A stretch of 64,000 nt of DNA, from assembly GCF_000383915.1 (NCBI RefSeq), contig NZ_KB912942.1, positions 8,016,470-8,080,469 of the forward strand, written 5' to 3'. This document shows positions 17,352 to 24,882 of this stretch, piece by piece. A program made the translations under genes and the position numbers. The notes beneath the pieces were generated by a model. The model made no database searches and was not told the DNA's origin. It was given only the letters and a program-made list of their open reading frames with translations. The stretch comes from Amycolatopsis benzoatilytica AK 16/65 (GTDB lineage Bacteria > Actinomycetota > Actinomycetes > Mycobacteriales > Pseudonocardiaceae). How positions within the stretch are numbered: the first letter of the stretch is position 1; each line of letters begins with the position of its first letter.

Positions 17352-18062
17352 GTGGTTACCGACGGAGAGCCGATGGGGCTGGAAGCCGATCGCGGCTTGC
17401 TGGGGCGCACGAGCACGGCGGAACGAGTCGCCGGCGTGTTGCGCACGCGCATCGCGGAAGGGTTCTTCCTGCCTGGGGTGCGGCTGTCGGAACAGGACAT
17501 CGGCAGCGCGCTCGGCGTCTCGCGCAACACGCTCCGGGAAGCCTTCCGGCTGTTGACCCACGAGCGGCTGCTGGTGCACGAGCTGAACCGGGGGGTGTTC
17601 GTCCGGGTGCCGAGCGTCGAGGACGTGCGCGACATCTACCGGGTTCGCAAGATCATCGAGTGTGCCGCGGTCCGCGAGGTGACCGCGAAGCCCCCGTCGT
17701 ACGCGAAGGTGGCGGCAACGGTGTCCGATGGCGATCGCGCGGCGAAACAGGCGCAGTGGCAGGACCTCGGCACGGCGAACATCCGGTTCCACGCGGAGCT
17801 GGTGGCGCTCACCGGGAGCGAGCGCATCGTCGAGCTGATGCAGGCGCTCACCGCGGAGCTGCGGCTGGTGTTCCACGTGATGGCAGACCCGCGACGGTTT
17901 CACGAGCGATACCTGCCGCGTAACCACGAAATCCTGGGCGTGCTCGAAACTGGCGACGGTATGCGTACCGCCGAGCTGCTGGCGGAATACCTCGACGATG
18001 CGGAAGCGCAGCTGGTCGAGGCTTACTCGGAGCGTGCACCTGAGCTGACCGGATCGCGCTGA
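17352..18062 (+). CDS. GntR-family regulator (FCD type)
   Basis: 236 aa. Winged HTH: AERVAGVLRTRIAEGFFLPG, LSEQDIGSALGVSRNTLREA, LTHERLLVHELNRGVFVR. The C-terminal all-helical FCD domain contains the metal/ligand histidine-type pattern: RFHAELVALTGSERI and RNHEILGVLETGDG. GTG start 17352. Divergent from the pxp operon with a fitting operator between, so probably a repressor relieved by 5-oxoproline or glutamate-type ligands (inference). Confidence 0.87.
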   Translation: MVTDGEPMGLEADRGLLGRTSTAERVAGVLRTRIAEGFFLPGVRLSEQDIGSALGVSRNTLREAFRLLTHERLLVHELNRGVFVRVPSVEDVRDIYRVRKIIECAAVREVTAKPPSYAKVAATVSDGDRAAKQAQWQDLGTANIRFHAELVALTGSERIVELMQALTAELRLVFHVMADPRRFHERYLPRNHEILGVLETGDGMRTAELLAEYLDDAEAQLVEAYSERAPELTGSR

Positions 18063-18277
18063 GGCGTTACCGGATTGCCCGGGAAGGCAGCGAGCATGGC
18101 CGTTCGGACCCTCTCGTCACTCGAAAGGCGGCACGGCGCGGGTTGCCTGACTACCGTCGGCGTCGGGCCGCGTGAGAGCGTCGCCCCGAGCGCCGGGACC
18201 CCCAGCCGACGCGCGGAAGGCGACCGGACGATGGGTTCCCCGTCCGGTGCACGCGGTGCCAGGGATGGCGGGACCGA

Positions 18278-18315
18278 GGCGGGCCGTGGTGACCGAGGGG
18301 AGATCACGGCCCGCC
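18278..18315. terminator. 11-bp hairpin between convergent genes
   Basis: GGCGGGCCGTG (18278-18288) pairs with CACGGCCCGCC (18305-18315). It sits 7 nt beyond the GH16 stop on the minus strand and about 215 bp beyond the GntR gene. The rest of 18063-18277 shows nothing supportable. Confidence 0.5.
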
Positions 18316-18321
18316 GTCGCG

Positions 18322-19521
18322 CTACTGGTTGACGCTCCACTTCTGGTTCGCGTTTCCGGTGCACGTCCACAGCTGAAGTTTCGTCCCGTTCGCGGAGCTG
18401 GCGCCGGCCGCGTCGAGACACTTGTTCGCGTGCGGATTGACGATGTCGTGCGCCGCGGTGACGACCCACTGCTGGGCGTTGGTGTTGTTGCAGTCGTACA
18501 TCTGGACCGCGGTGCCGTCGGCGGTGCCTGCTCCGTTGACGTCCATGCACTTGCCGAGCGCGCGGATCGTGCCGTCGCTGCCGACCGTCCAGTTCTGCGC
18601 GGCATTGCCGTTGCAGTCGGTGATTTGCAGCTGGGTGAAGTTCGCCGGGTTCGCCCACGGCACGTCGACGCACTTCCCGCCGATGCCGATGATCCGGCCG
18701 GAGGCGCTGCTGTCGCTGGTGGTCACGTGCACGTAGTCGACGACGAGCTGCTGCGGGAATTGCGTGCTGCCGTCCGGGTTTCCAGGCCAGTCGCCGCCCA
18801 CGGCGAGGTTGAGGATGAGGTAGAACGGGTGGTCATAGACCCAGCGATTTCCGTTGAGATCGGCCGGAGTGCGGGTCTGGTAGGCGTTGCCGTCCACTGA
18901 CCAGACGATCTTGTTGGGCGACCAGTCCACCGCGTAGGTGTGGAAATCATCGGAGAAATTCGGCCCGGTATAGGCCGCGCCGATGCCGTTCGCACCGGAG
19001 TAGCCTGGCCCGTGAATCGTGCCGTGCACCGTGTTGGGCTCGCGTCCGATGTTCTCCATCACGTCGATTTCGCCGTCTGTCGGCCAGTTTCCGCCGCCGA
19101 GCATCCAGAAGGCAGGCCACATGCCCTGCCCGCGCGGGATCTTCATGCGCGTCTCGACGTGCCCGTACGCCTGGCTGAATTTTCCCGCGGTGTTGAGCCG
19201 GGCGGAGGTGTATTCGCAGGTGCCGTACCAGCAGGTATGACCGGAGTTCTCGCGCTTGGCGGTGATCACCAGATGGCCCTGGCCGTCGAGTGCGGCGTTG
19301 GCCGCGCCCGCGGTGTACCACTGGCGTTCGTGATTGTTGCCGTTGTTGTCGCCGGTTTCGTAATTCCATTTCGAGCCATCGGCGGCAGCGCCGGCCGGAC
19401 CGTCGAAATCGTCGCTGAAACTGGTCGCCGCGGCGGCCGGAGGAGGAGCGAGGACGGCCGGTGCGACCAGCCCGCCAAAGGCGAGCAGGGCGGCAGCGGC
19501 GAGACTGCGGAGACGGGACAT
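18322..19521 (-). CDS. Secreted GH16 beta-glucanase with ricin-type lectin domain
   Basis: 399-aa precursor. Signal peptide about 1-32 (MSRLRSL, hydrophobic core, PPAAAA end), GH16 catalytic domain about 33-268, ricin B/CBM13 domain about 275-399 with three QxW-like repeats (AQNW, AQQW, NQKW). The catalytic motif is GEIDVMENIG: E151 nucleophile, D153, E156 acid/base. This is the bulged EIDxxE form seen in laminarinases (endo-1,3-beta-glucanases). It would attack fungal or algal glucan outside the cell. The start is ATG 19521, where a signal peptide begins. A DasR-like operator lies in its promoter. Confidence 0.92.
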   Translation of the reverse strand: MSRLRSLAAAALLAFGGLVAPAVLAPPPAAAATSFSDDFDGPAGAAADGSKWNYETGDNNGNNHERQWYTAGAANAALDGQGHLVITAKRENSGHTCWYGTCEYTSARLNTAGKFSQAYGHVETRMKIPRGQGMWPAFWMLGGGNWPTDGEIDVMENIGREPNTVHGTIHGPGYSGANGIGAAYTGPNFSDDFHTYAVDWSPNKIVWSVDGNAYQTRTPADLNGNRWVYDHPFYLILNLAVGGDWPGNPDGSTQFPQQLVVDYVHVTTSDSSASGRIIGIGGKCVDVPWANPANFTQLQITDCNGNAAQNWTVGSDGTIRALGKCMDVNGAGTADGTAVQMYDCNNTNAQQWVVTAAHDIVNPHANKCLDAAGASSANGTKLQLWTCTGNANQKWSVNQ

Positions 19522-19544
19522 GCTGGTGTCACCTCGGTTTCGGA

Positions 19545-19562
19545 TTCCTGCGTGCGCAGGAA
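19545..19562. promoter_or_regulatory. 18-bp palindrome in the GH16 leader
   Basis: TTCCTGCG-TG-CGCAGGAA, 24 bp before the GH16 start codon on its transcript. Either an operator or a leader hairpin just before the ribosome-binding site. Confidence 0.35.
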
Positions 19563-19644
19563 GCAGCCTCGCCAACCCGCTTCCGGCGGTGCTGGCGGCG
19601 AGGGCGACGGGGACTTTGTCGTGCCGGGCAACAAAGGTGGGAGA

Positions 19645-19673
19645 AGTATGCCTGGTCTATACCTCTGCGGCAA
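19645..19673 (-). promoter_or_regulatory. GH16 promoter carrying a DasR-like (dre) site
   Basis: Minus-strand TTGCCG (19673-19668) and CATACT (19650-19645) are 17 bp apart. Inside is CCTGGTCTATACCTCT (19651-19666), which matches the Streptomyces DasR consensus ACTGGTCTAGACCACT at 13 of 16 positions. DasR is the GntR repressor of amino-sugar and chitin genes (known). Control of this glucanase by a DasR homologue is inferred. Confidence 0.45.
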
Positions 19674-19739
19674 CGGTGCCGAGGCCTGCGGTGCAGTCAG
19701 CTTGCCCGGACGCGCGGGAGAGCTTGCCCCCGCGGCCAT

Positions 19740-19764
19740 GTCCGTGAGGGGCCCCGTCACGGAC
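19740..19764. repeat. Half-length relative of the dispersed palindrome (copy C1)
   Basis: GTCCGTGA (19740-19747) pairs with TCACGGAC (19757-19764) around GGGGCCCC. It has the outer ends of the family but lacks the GGAATC centre. Confidence 0.6.
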
Positions 19765-19787
19765 TTGGGTTCCGTCGAGCAGTCCGT

Positions 19788-19840
19788 TCCGTGAGGGGCC
19801 CCTTCACGGAATTGGATTCCCTCAAGGGGCCCCTCACGGA
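19788..19840. repeat. Dispersed palindrome, copy C2
   Basis: Arms 19788-19812 and 19816-19840 pair over 25 nt with two mismatches; centre GGAAT-TGG-ATTCC, ends TCCGTGAGG/CCTCACGGA. Lies 24 bp after copy C1 and just before a tandem repeat. Confidence 0.8.
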
Positions 19841-19842
19841 CA

Positions 19843-20055
19843 GCCGGCGAAGGCACCGGGACGCCGCCGAAGACCCCGGAGCGCCGCCGAAGACCCCGGG
19901 ACGCCGCCGAAGTCCCGGAGCGCCGCCGAAGACCCCGGAGCGCCGCCGAAGGCCGGGAGCGCCGCCGAAGGCCGGGACGCCGCCGAAGGTCGCGGAGCGT
20001 CGGCGAACGCCCCCGCAGCGTCGGCGGAGGCCGGGTAGCGCCGTCGAAGGCCCGC
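19843..20055. repeat. Tandem repeat of about ten 18-21 bp units
   Basis: Unit CGCCGCCGAAGACCCCGGAG, starting at 19862, 19882, 19902, 19921, 19941, 19960, 19978, 19998, 20019 and 20039, with a degenerate unit from 19843. Unit length drifts between 18 and 21, so no single frame is kept and it is unlikely to code. The gap 19522-20179 otherwise holds the GH16 control region, copies C1/C2 and no gene. Confidence 0.8.
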
Positions 20056-20179
20056 CCATATCGCCAACACAGTGCGCGGGTAGGGCCATCCCTACCTGGA
20101 CAACACCGGCCGCCCGCATCCCCTCCTCGCCGCTGCCGCCCTAGCGTCAAAGCCGCGAACCAGTACCGAGGGGGACGAT

Positions 20180-20896
20180 GTGAGCACTGGAACAGACTTC
20201 AAACCGACCAGCCCGACCCAGGCCCAGGCACGGAAGAAGCCCTGGCAGCGCCCCTGGATAGCCCCGCTGGGCCTGGTGGTCGTCGCCTTCCTCGCCTACG
20301 CCCTGCCGCCCTACCTGGCGCTGGACCCGGCTCAATCCCGGGTCCCCGCCCCGGACGGTTTCCCCGCGCACTACTGGCTCCTGGTCGGGCACGTAGTCTT
20401 CGGCAGCATCGCCATGATCACCGCGCTGCTCCAGATCTGGCCTTGGCTTCGCCGAACGCGACCGCGGCTCCACCGCTACGCCGGCCGCGCGTACGTATTC
20501 GCCGGCGTGCTCCCGTCCGGCGTCATGGCGCTGACTGTCGGCGCGGCGAGTCCCTTCGGCCCGGCGACCCGGGCAAGTGACGTCCTGCTCGCGGTGATCT
20601 GGCTCGGCGCCACCTTCGCCGGCTACCGCGCGGCCAGGGAACGCCGTTTCGGCGACCACCGTCGTTGGATGATCCGCAGCTTCGCCTTGACCATGTCGAT
20701 CATCCTGAACCGCGTTATCGGCCCGATCGCGGCGATCTTCCTGGCCCCGCAACTGAACACGACGTTCGGCGGCAGCGAGATCGCGCTCGGCCAGTCCATC
20801 GCGGCCATCGGCGCATGGGTGAGCTGGACGTTCGCCCTGATCTGTGCGCAGCTGTGGCTGGACCGGAAACCTCGACGGCGCACAGCGGCCGCCTGA
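20180..20896 (+). CDS. DUF2306-type membrane protein
   Basis: 238 aa, about six to seven hydrophobic segments. The pattern PAHYWLLVGHVVFGSIAMI, RLHRYAGRAYVFAGV, FGDHRRWMIRSFALTMS and HR/H-rich motifs near membrane faces fit the DUF2306 family of unknown function (histidines could bind heme or metal; speculation). GTG start 20180, with CGAGGGGG before it. Confidence 0.72.
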   Translation: MSTGTDFKPTSPTQAQARKKPWQRPWIAPLGLVVVAFLAYALPPYLALDPAQSRVPAPDGFPAHYWLLVGHVVFGSIAMITALLQIWPWLRRTRPRLHRYAGRAYVFAGVLPSGVMALTVGAASPFGPATRASDVLLAVIWLGATFAGYRAARERRFGDHRRWMIRSFALTMSIILNRVIGPIAAIFLAPQLNTTFGGSEIALGQSIAAIGAWVSWTFALICAQLWLDRKPRRRTAAA

Positions 20897-20902
20897 GGGG
20901 GT

Positions 20903-20933
20903 GGCGTTCGGTGCGTGGGGGACACCGAACGCC
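20903..20933. terminator. 11-bp hairpin between convergent genes
   Basis: GGCGTTCGGTG (20903-20913) pairs with CACCGAACGCC (20923-20933). It exactly fills the 39-bp gap between the DUF2306 and acyl-CoA dehydrogenase stops and so can serve both. Confidence 0.6.
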
Positions 20934-20935
20934 GC

Positions 20936-22075
20936 TCACTTCCGCAACGACCGGGCGATGATCGTCCGCTGGATCTCCGACGCCCCTTCATAAATCCGCG
21001 GCGCCCGGACCTCCCGGTACAGATGCTCCAGCAAATGCCCTCGCCGCAACGCGCGTGCCCCGTGCAGCTGCACCGCCTGATCCACCACGTACTGGGCGGC
21101 TTCGGTGGCGAACAACTTGGCCATGGCCGCGCGTCCGGCGAGGTTCTCCTCACCTGCGTCGTACGCGGCGGCGGCGGCATAAACCAGGAGCCGCCCGGCC
21201 TCCGTACGCGTGGCCATCTCCGCCAGCGTGTGCGCGACAGTCTGCTGCTTCACCAAGGGCCCGCCAAAAGCCTCCCGCGAAGCGGTGTACGAGACGCTCG
21301 CGTCCAGCGCCGCCTGCGCCATCCCGACCGCGAACGCGCCGACACTCGGGCGGAACAAATCCAACGTTCGCATGGCCACCGCGAAGCCGCGGTTCTCCTC
21401 GCCGAGCAGTTCGTTCCGCTCCACCCGGACGCCGTCGAAGACCACCGTGCCGATCGGATGCGGGCTCACCAGATCCAGATGCTCCCCGCCGAGCCCGGCC
21501 CGATCGCCAGGGACCACGAACGCACTCACCCCGCGGGAACCCGCGTCCGGCGTGGTTCGCGCGAAAACGGTGTAGAAATCGGCCTCCGGCGCGTTCGAGA
21601 TCCACATCTTGGTCCCGGTCAACCGCCAGCCGTCACCGTCCCGCTCGGCCGCCAGTTGCAAGGCGGCGGCGTCCGAGCCAGCGTCCGGCTCGGTCAGTGC
21701 GAAGGCCGCGACCGCGTCCCCGGCGGCGACCGCGGGCAGCCAGCGCCGCACCTGTTCGTCCAAACCAGACTGCAGCACCGGGTAGCTGCCCAGCCCCTGC
21801 AAAGCAAGTGCAGTCTCCGCTTCGGTGCACTGCGTGGCCAGAGCTTCTCGGAGCAGGCACAGGTCGGTCGCGGCAGCCTGCCGAGTCGGCTGTCCGCTCT
21901 CGACGCCGGGGAACAGCCGCGCGAGCAAGCCGTGCGAACCCATCGCCTTCAGCAGCGGACGGTTGACCGTTCCTTCGGCACCGGCGGAAGCCAGCGGGAC
22001 CAGCTGCGACGCGGCGATCTCGCGCACCGAAGCCGCATATGCGGTCTGCTCGGGAGTGAAAGCGAACGCGTTCAT
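20936..22075 (-). CDS. Acyl-CoA dehydrogenase family protein
   Basis: 379 aa flavoenzyme. FAD-binding segments AFALTEPDAGSDAAALQL and WRLTGTKMWISNAPEADFY, the C-terminal helix bundle with REAFGGPLVKQQTVAH and DQAVQLHGARAL, and the end RAPRIYEGASEIQRTIIARS with the usual catalytic-Glu region. It is co-transcribed with the fused aromatic acyl-CoA monooxygenase (4-bp ATGA overlap), so it likely oxidises or reduces a ring-derived or alicyclic acyl-CoA rather than a fatty acid (inference). Confidence 0.85.
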   Translation of the reverse strand: MNAFAFTPEQTAYAASVREIAASQLVPLASAGAEGTVNRPLLKAMGSHGLLARLFPGVESGQPTRQAAATDLCLLREALATQCTEAETALALQGLGSYPVLQSGLDEQVRRWLPAVAAGDAVAAFALTEPDAGSDAAALQLAAERDGDGWRLTGTKMWISNAPEADFYTVFARTTPDAGSRGVSAFVVPGDRAGLGGEHLDLVSPHPIGTVVFDGVRVERNELLGEENRGFAVAMRTLDLFRPSVGAFAVGMAQAALDASVSYTASREAFGGPLVKQQTVAHTLAEMATRTEAGRLLVYAAAAAYDAGEENLAGRAAMAKLFATEAAQYVVDQAVQLHGARALRRGHLLEHLYREVRAPRIYEGASEIQRTIIARSLRK

Positions 22076-24423
22076 CGGGCTTCCTCCGGTCGCCAGCGGG
22101 CATGTGCGGTCTGGTGGCCGCCCGTGCGGACGAGGTCCAGCCGTGGTTCCGGGCCGTCGGTCCGGCCGGTTTGCGGGGCCCGTTTGCCCGCCGCCCACTG
22201 CTTGGGCCACTCGACCGGATAGTCCTGCGCGGCCGCCGCGTGCAAGGTCCACTGTGGATCGAACAGGTGGGTGCGGCCCAGCGCGCACAGGTCGGCCCGG
22301 CCGGCCAGGATGAGCGAGTTCACGTCGTCGTAAGACGAGATCGCGCCGACGGCGATCACCGCGGTGCCGTAACGACGGCCGACTTCGTTGCGGATCCGGT
22401 CCGCGTACGGGGTCTGGTAGCTCCGCCCGAACTTCGGCTTTTCCTCGCTGACGACCTGGCCGGTGGAGACATCGATCGCGGCCGCGCCGTGTTCGGCGAA
22501 GGCTTGCGCGATGGCGACCGCCTCCTCCGCGTCGTTGCCGCCTTCGAACCAGTCGGTGGCCGAGATCCGGACGGTCAGCGGGCGATCCGCCGGCCACACC
22601 GCACGGATCGCGTCGAAGACCTCCAGCGGGAAGCGGAGCCGGTTCTCCGGGGAACCGCCGTAGGCGTCGGTGCGGTGGTTGGTCAGCGGCGAAAGGAAGG
22701 ACGACAGCAGGTATCCGTGCGCGCAGTGCAGTTCCAGCAGGTCGAAGCCGGCGCGGGCGGCGGCCTCGGCGGCCGCGACGAACTGGTCCCGGATCTCCGC
22801 CAGTTCCGCGACGGACAACTCCCGCGGCGTCTGGTTGTTCGCGGAGTAGGGCAACGCGGAAGGCGCGCAGACTTCCCAGTTGCCTTCCGGAAGCGGATCG
22901 TCGATGCCCTCCCACATCAGCTTCGTGGAGCCCTTCCGCCCGGAATGCCCCAGCTGCAGCCCGATCTTCGCCGGAGTTTCGCGGTGCACGAAGGAGACGA
23001 TCCGTTCCCACGCGGCTTCTTGCTCCGAGTTGTACAACCCGGGACAGCCCGGCGTGATCCGGCCCTCGGCGGACACGCAGATCATCTCGGTCATCACCAG
23101 CCCGGCCCCGCCGAGCGCCTTGCTGCCCAGGTGCACGAGGTGGAACTCGCCGGGCACGCCGTCGACCGCGGAGTACATGTCCATCGGCGACACTACGACC
23201 CGGTTCGCCAGCTCCAGCGAACCGATTCGGACGGGCTGGAACATCGGCGGCGCGACCGAAGTGCCGAGCGAATCAGCGAACCACTGGTCCAGTGACGCGG
23301 CGAACTCCCGGTCGCGCAGCTTCAGGTTGTCGTAGGTGACGCGACGGCTGCGAGTGAGCAGGTTGAACGCGAACTGCTCCGGGTCTTGATGCGTGTACTG
23401 GGCCAGGTTCTCGAACCACTCCAGGCTCGCCTGCGCGGCGCGCTGGGTGGAAGCGACTACCGGACGACGCTCTTCTTCGTACGCGGCAAGGGCTTCCGGC
23501 ACGGTCGGCTGCTCGTGCAGGCACGCGGCGAGCGCCAGCGCGTCTTCCATCGCGAGCTTCGTGCCCGAACCGATCGAGAAGTGCGCGGTGTGCGCGGCGT
23601 CGCCGAGCAGCACGACGTTGTCGTGCACCCAGCTTCCGCACCGGACAGTGCCGAAGGTGGCCCACTTCGAGTTGTTGGCCAGCACTTGATGCCCGGCGAA
23701 GATGTCCGTGCAGAGCGAGCGGATCAGCTCGATGGACTTCTCGTCGCTCTCGCCTGGCCCCAGCCCGGTGGCGGCGATCGGGCCGAACGCGCGCTGCCAC
23801 ACGTCTTCGTGCATCTCCAGGATGAACGTGCTGCCGTCGCGGCCGTACGGGTAACCGTGGACCTGCATGATGCCGTGCGGCGTCTCGAGGACGTGGAACT
23901 TGAACGCGTCGAAGACCAAGTCGGTGCCGAGCCAGATATAGCGGCACTGCCGGGTCTCGACGGTCGGCTGGAACGCGCCGGCGAACGTCGCCCGCACCGC
24001 GGAGTTGACCCCGTCGGCGGCGACCACCAGGTCGGACGAGGCGGCCAGCGTCGCCGGATCCGGGGCGGTGCTGCGGAATCGGACATCGATACCCATTTCC
24101 CGGCAGCGCTGCTGCAGGATCGCCAGCAGCCGTTTGCGGCTCATCGCGGCGAACCCGTGCCCGCCGGAGGTGGAGACGGTGCCGCGGTAGTGCACGTCGA
24201 TGTCGTCCCAGCGGGCGAACTCGCGGCTCATCGCGTCGTGCACGGCCGCGTCGGCGTGCTCGATGCCGCCGAGGGTCTCGTCGGAGAAGACGACGCCGAA
24301 GCCGAACGTGTCGTCCGGCGCGTTGCGTTCCCAGACGGTGATCTCGTGGTCCGGCCCGAGTTGCTTCGCGAGCACGGCGAAGTAGAGGCCCGCTGGCCCG
24401 CCGCCGACTACTGAAATCCGCAC
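22072..24423 (-). CDS. Fused aromatic-CoA monooxygenase / OYE-type reductase (salicylyl-CoA 5-hydroxylase/oxidoreductase-like)
   Basis: 783 aa, two enzymes in one chain. Residues 1-385: class A FAD monooxygenase (VVGGGPAGLYFA, DLVVAADGVNSAVR, NVVLLGDAAHTAHFSIGSG). Residues about 395-765: old-yellow-enzyme FMN reductase (FQPVRIGSLELANRVVVSPM, QLGHSGRKG, LLELHCAHGYLLSSFLSPL, YGGSPENRLRF). Known relatives are salicylyl-CoA 5-hydroxylase/oxidoreductase and the 2-aminobenzoyl-CoA monooxygenase/reductase of Azoarcus, which dearomatises anthraniloyl-CoA. GTG start at 24423; a TTGACG-N18-TACCCT promoter places the transcript start at the start codon. Confidence 0.85.
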   Translation of the reverse strand: MRISVVGGGPAGLYFAVLAKQLGPDHEITVWERNAPDDTFGFGVVFSDETLGGIEHADAAVHDAMSREFARWDDIDVHYRGTVSTSGGHGFAAMSRKRLLAILQQRCREMGIDVRFRSTAPDPATLAASSDLVVAADGVNSAVRATFAGAFQPTVETRQCRYIWLGTDLVFDAFKFHVLETPHGIMQVHGYPYGRDGSTFILEMHEDVWQRAFGPIAATGLGPGESDEKSIELIRSLCTDIFAGHQVLANNSKWATFGTVRCGSWVHDNVVLLGDAAHTAHFSIGSGTKLAMEDALALAACLHEQPTVPEALAAYEEERRPVVASTQRAAQASLEWFENLAQYTHQDPEQFAFNLLTRSRRVTYDNLKLRDREFAASLDQWFADSLGTSVAPPMFQPVRIGSLELANRVVVSPMDMYSAVDGVPGEFHLVHLGSKALGGAGLVMTEMICVSAEGRITPGCPGLYNSEQEAAWERIVSFVHRETPAKIGLQLGHSGRKGSTKLMWEGIDDPLPEGNWEVCAPSALPYSANNQTPRELSVAELAEIRDQFVAAAEAAARAGFDLLELHCAHGYLLSSFLSPLTNHRTDAYGGSPENRLRFPLEVFDAIRAVWPADRPLTVRISATDWFEGGNDAEEAVAIAQAFAEHGAAAIDVSTGQVVSEEKPKFGRSYQTPYADRIRNEVGRRYGTAVIAVGAISSYDDVNSLILAGRADLCALGRTHLFDPQWTLHAAAAQDYPVEWPKQWAAGKRAPQTGRTDGPEPRLDLVRTGGHQTAHARWRPEEAR

Positions 24424-24430
24424 GCCGCTC

Positions 24431-24483
24431 AGGGTATGTCGTGTGAACTACGGTCGTCAAGAAGACGAGAGATGGGTTAGGCT
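24431..24483. promoter_or_regulatory. Divergent promoters, both apparently leaderless
   Basis: Minus strand: TTGACG (24460-24455), 18 bp, TACCCT (24436-24431), 7 nt before the GTG of the fused monooxygenase. Plus strand: TAGGCT (24478-24483), 6 nt before the ridA ATG. The shared 66-bp gap is the likely target of the PaaX regulator encoded nearby. Confidence 0.5.
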
Positions 24484-24489
24484 CCCGGC

Positions 24490-24882
24490 ATGGAGCGGAT
24501 CAATCCCCCGGAGCTGGGCAAGCCGTCCGGGTTCTCGCACGCGGTGACCGCCGAGGGCAGGCTGGTGTTCCTGGCCGGGCAGACCGCGCTGGACGCCGAT
24601 GGCCGGATCGTCGGCGACGGCGTGGTGGCGCAGTTCGAGCAGGCGCTCGGCAACCTGCTGACCGCGTTGCGCGCGGCCGGCGGCGGGCCCGCGGACCTGT
24701 GCAGCCTGACCGTCTACATCGTCGACATGGACGACTACAAAGCCCGCGCGCGGGAGATCGGCCGGGTGTGGAAGCGCCTGGTGGGCGCCGATTATCCGGC
24801 GATGGCGGGCATCGGCGTGAGCCGGCTGTGGGACGTCGAGGCGCTGGTGGAAGTGCAGGGGTACGCGGTCCTCAGCCGCTGA
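24490..24882 (+). CDS. RidA-family (YjgF/UK114) enamine/imine deaminase
   Basis: 130 aa. RidA proteins hydrolyse reactive enamines/imines. Seen: INPPELGKPSGFSHAVTAEG, LVFLAGQTALDADGRIVGDG, and the C-terminal half SLTVYIVDMDDYKARAREIG, YPAMAGIGVSRLWDVEALVE. The canonical active-site arginine (R105 of E. coli RidA, within a PARxxV stretch) is not obvious here (MAGIGVSRL), so this is a diverged subgroup; such subgroups occur in aminobenzoate and catechol pathways. Divergent from the fused monooxygenase. Its last 11 bp overlap the convergent paaX-like gene. Confidence 0.82.
   Translation: MERINPPELGKPSGFSHAVTAEGRLVFLAGQTALDADGRIVGDGVVAQFEQALGNLLTALRAAGGGPADLCSLTVYIVDMDDYKARAREIGRVWKRLVGADYPAMAGIGVSRLWDVEALVEVQGYAVLSR

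Noticed and set aside
19843..20055. CRISPR array
   Set aside because: Units are back to back with no unique spacers, and there are no cas genes.
19757..20119. 120-residue reading frame through the tandem repeat on the minus strand
   Set aside because: Its sequence is only translated repeat (GVFGGAPG, LRRR). The unit length is not a multiple of three, no ribosome-binding site is seen, and the two palindromes lie inside it.
22072..24423. Two separate genes joined by a sequencing error
   Set aside because: The linker reads smoothly and fused monooxygenase-OYE proteins of the same length are known.
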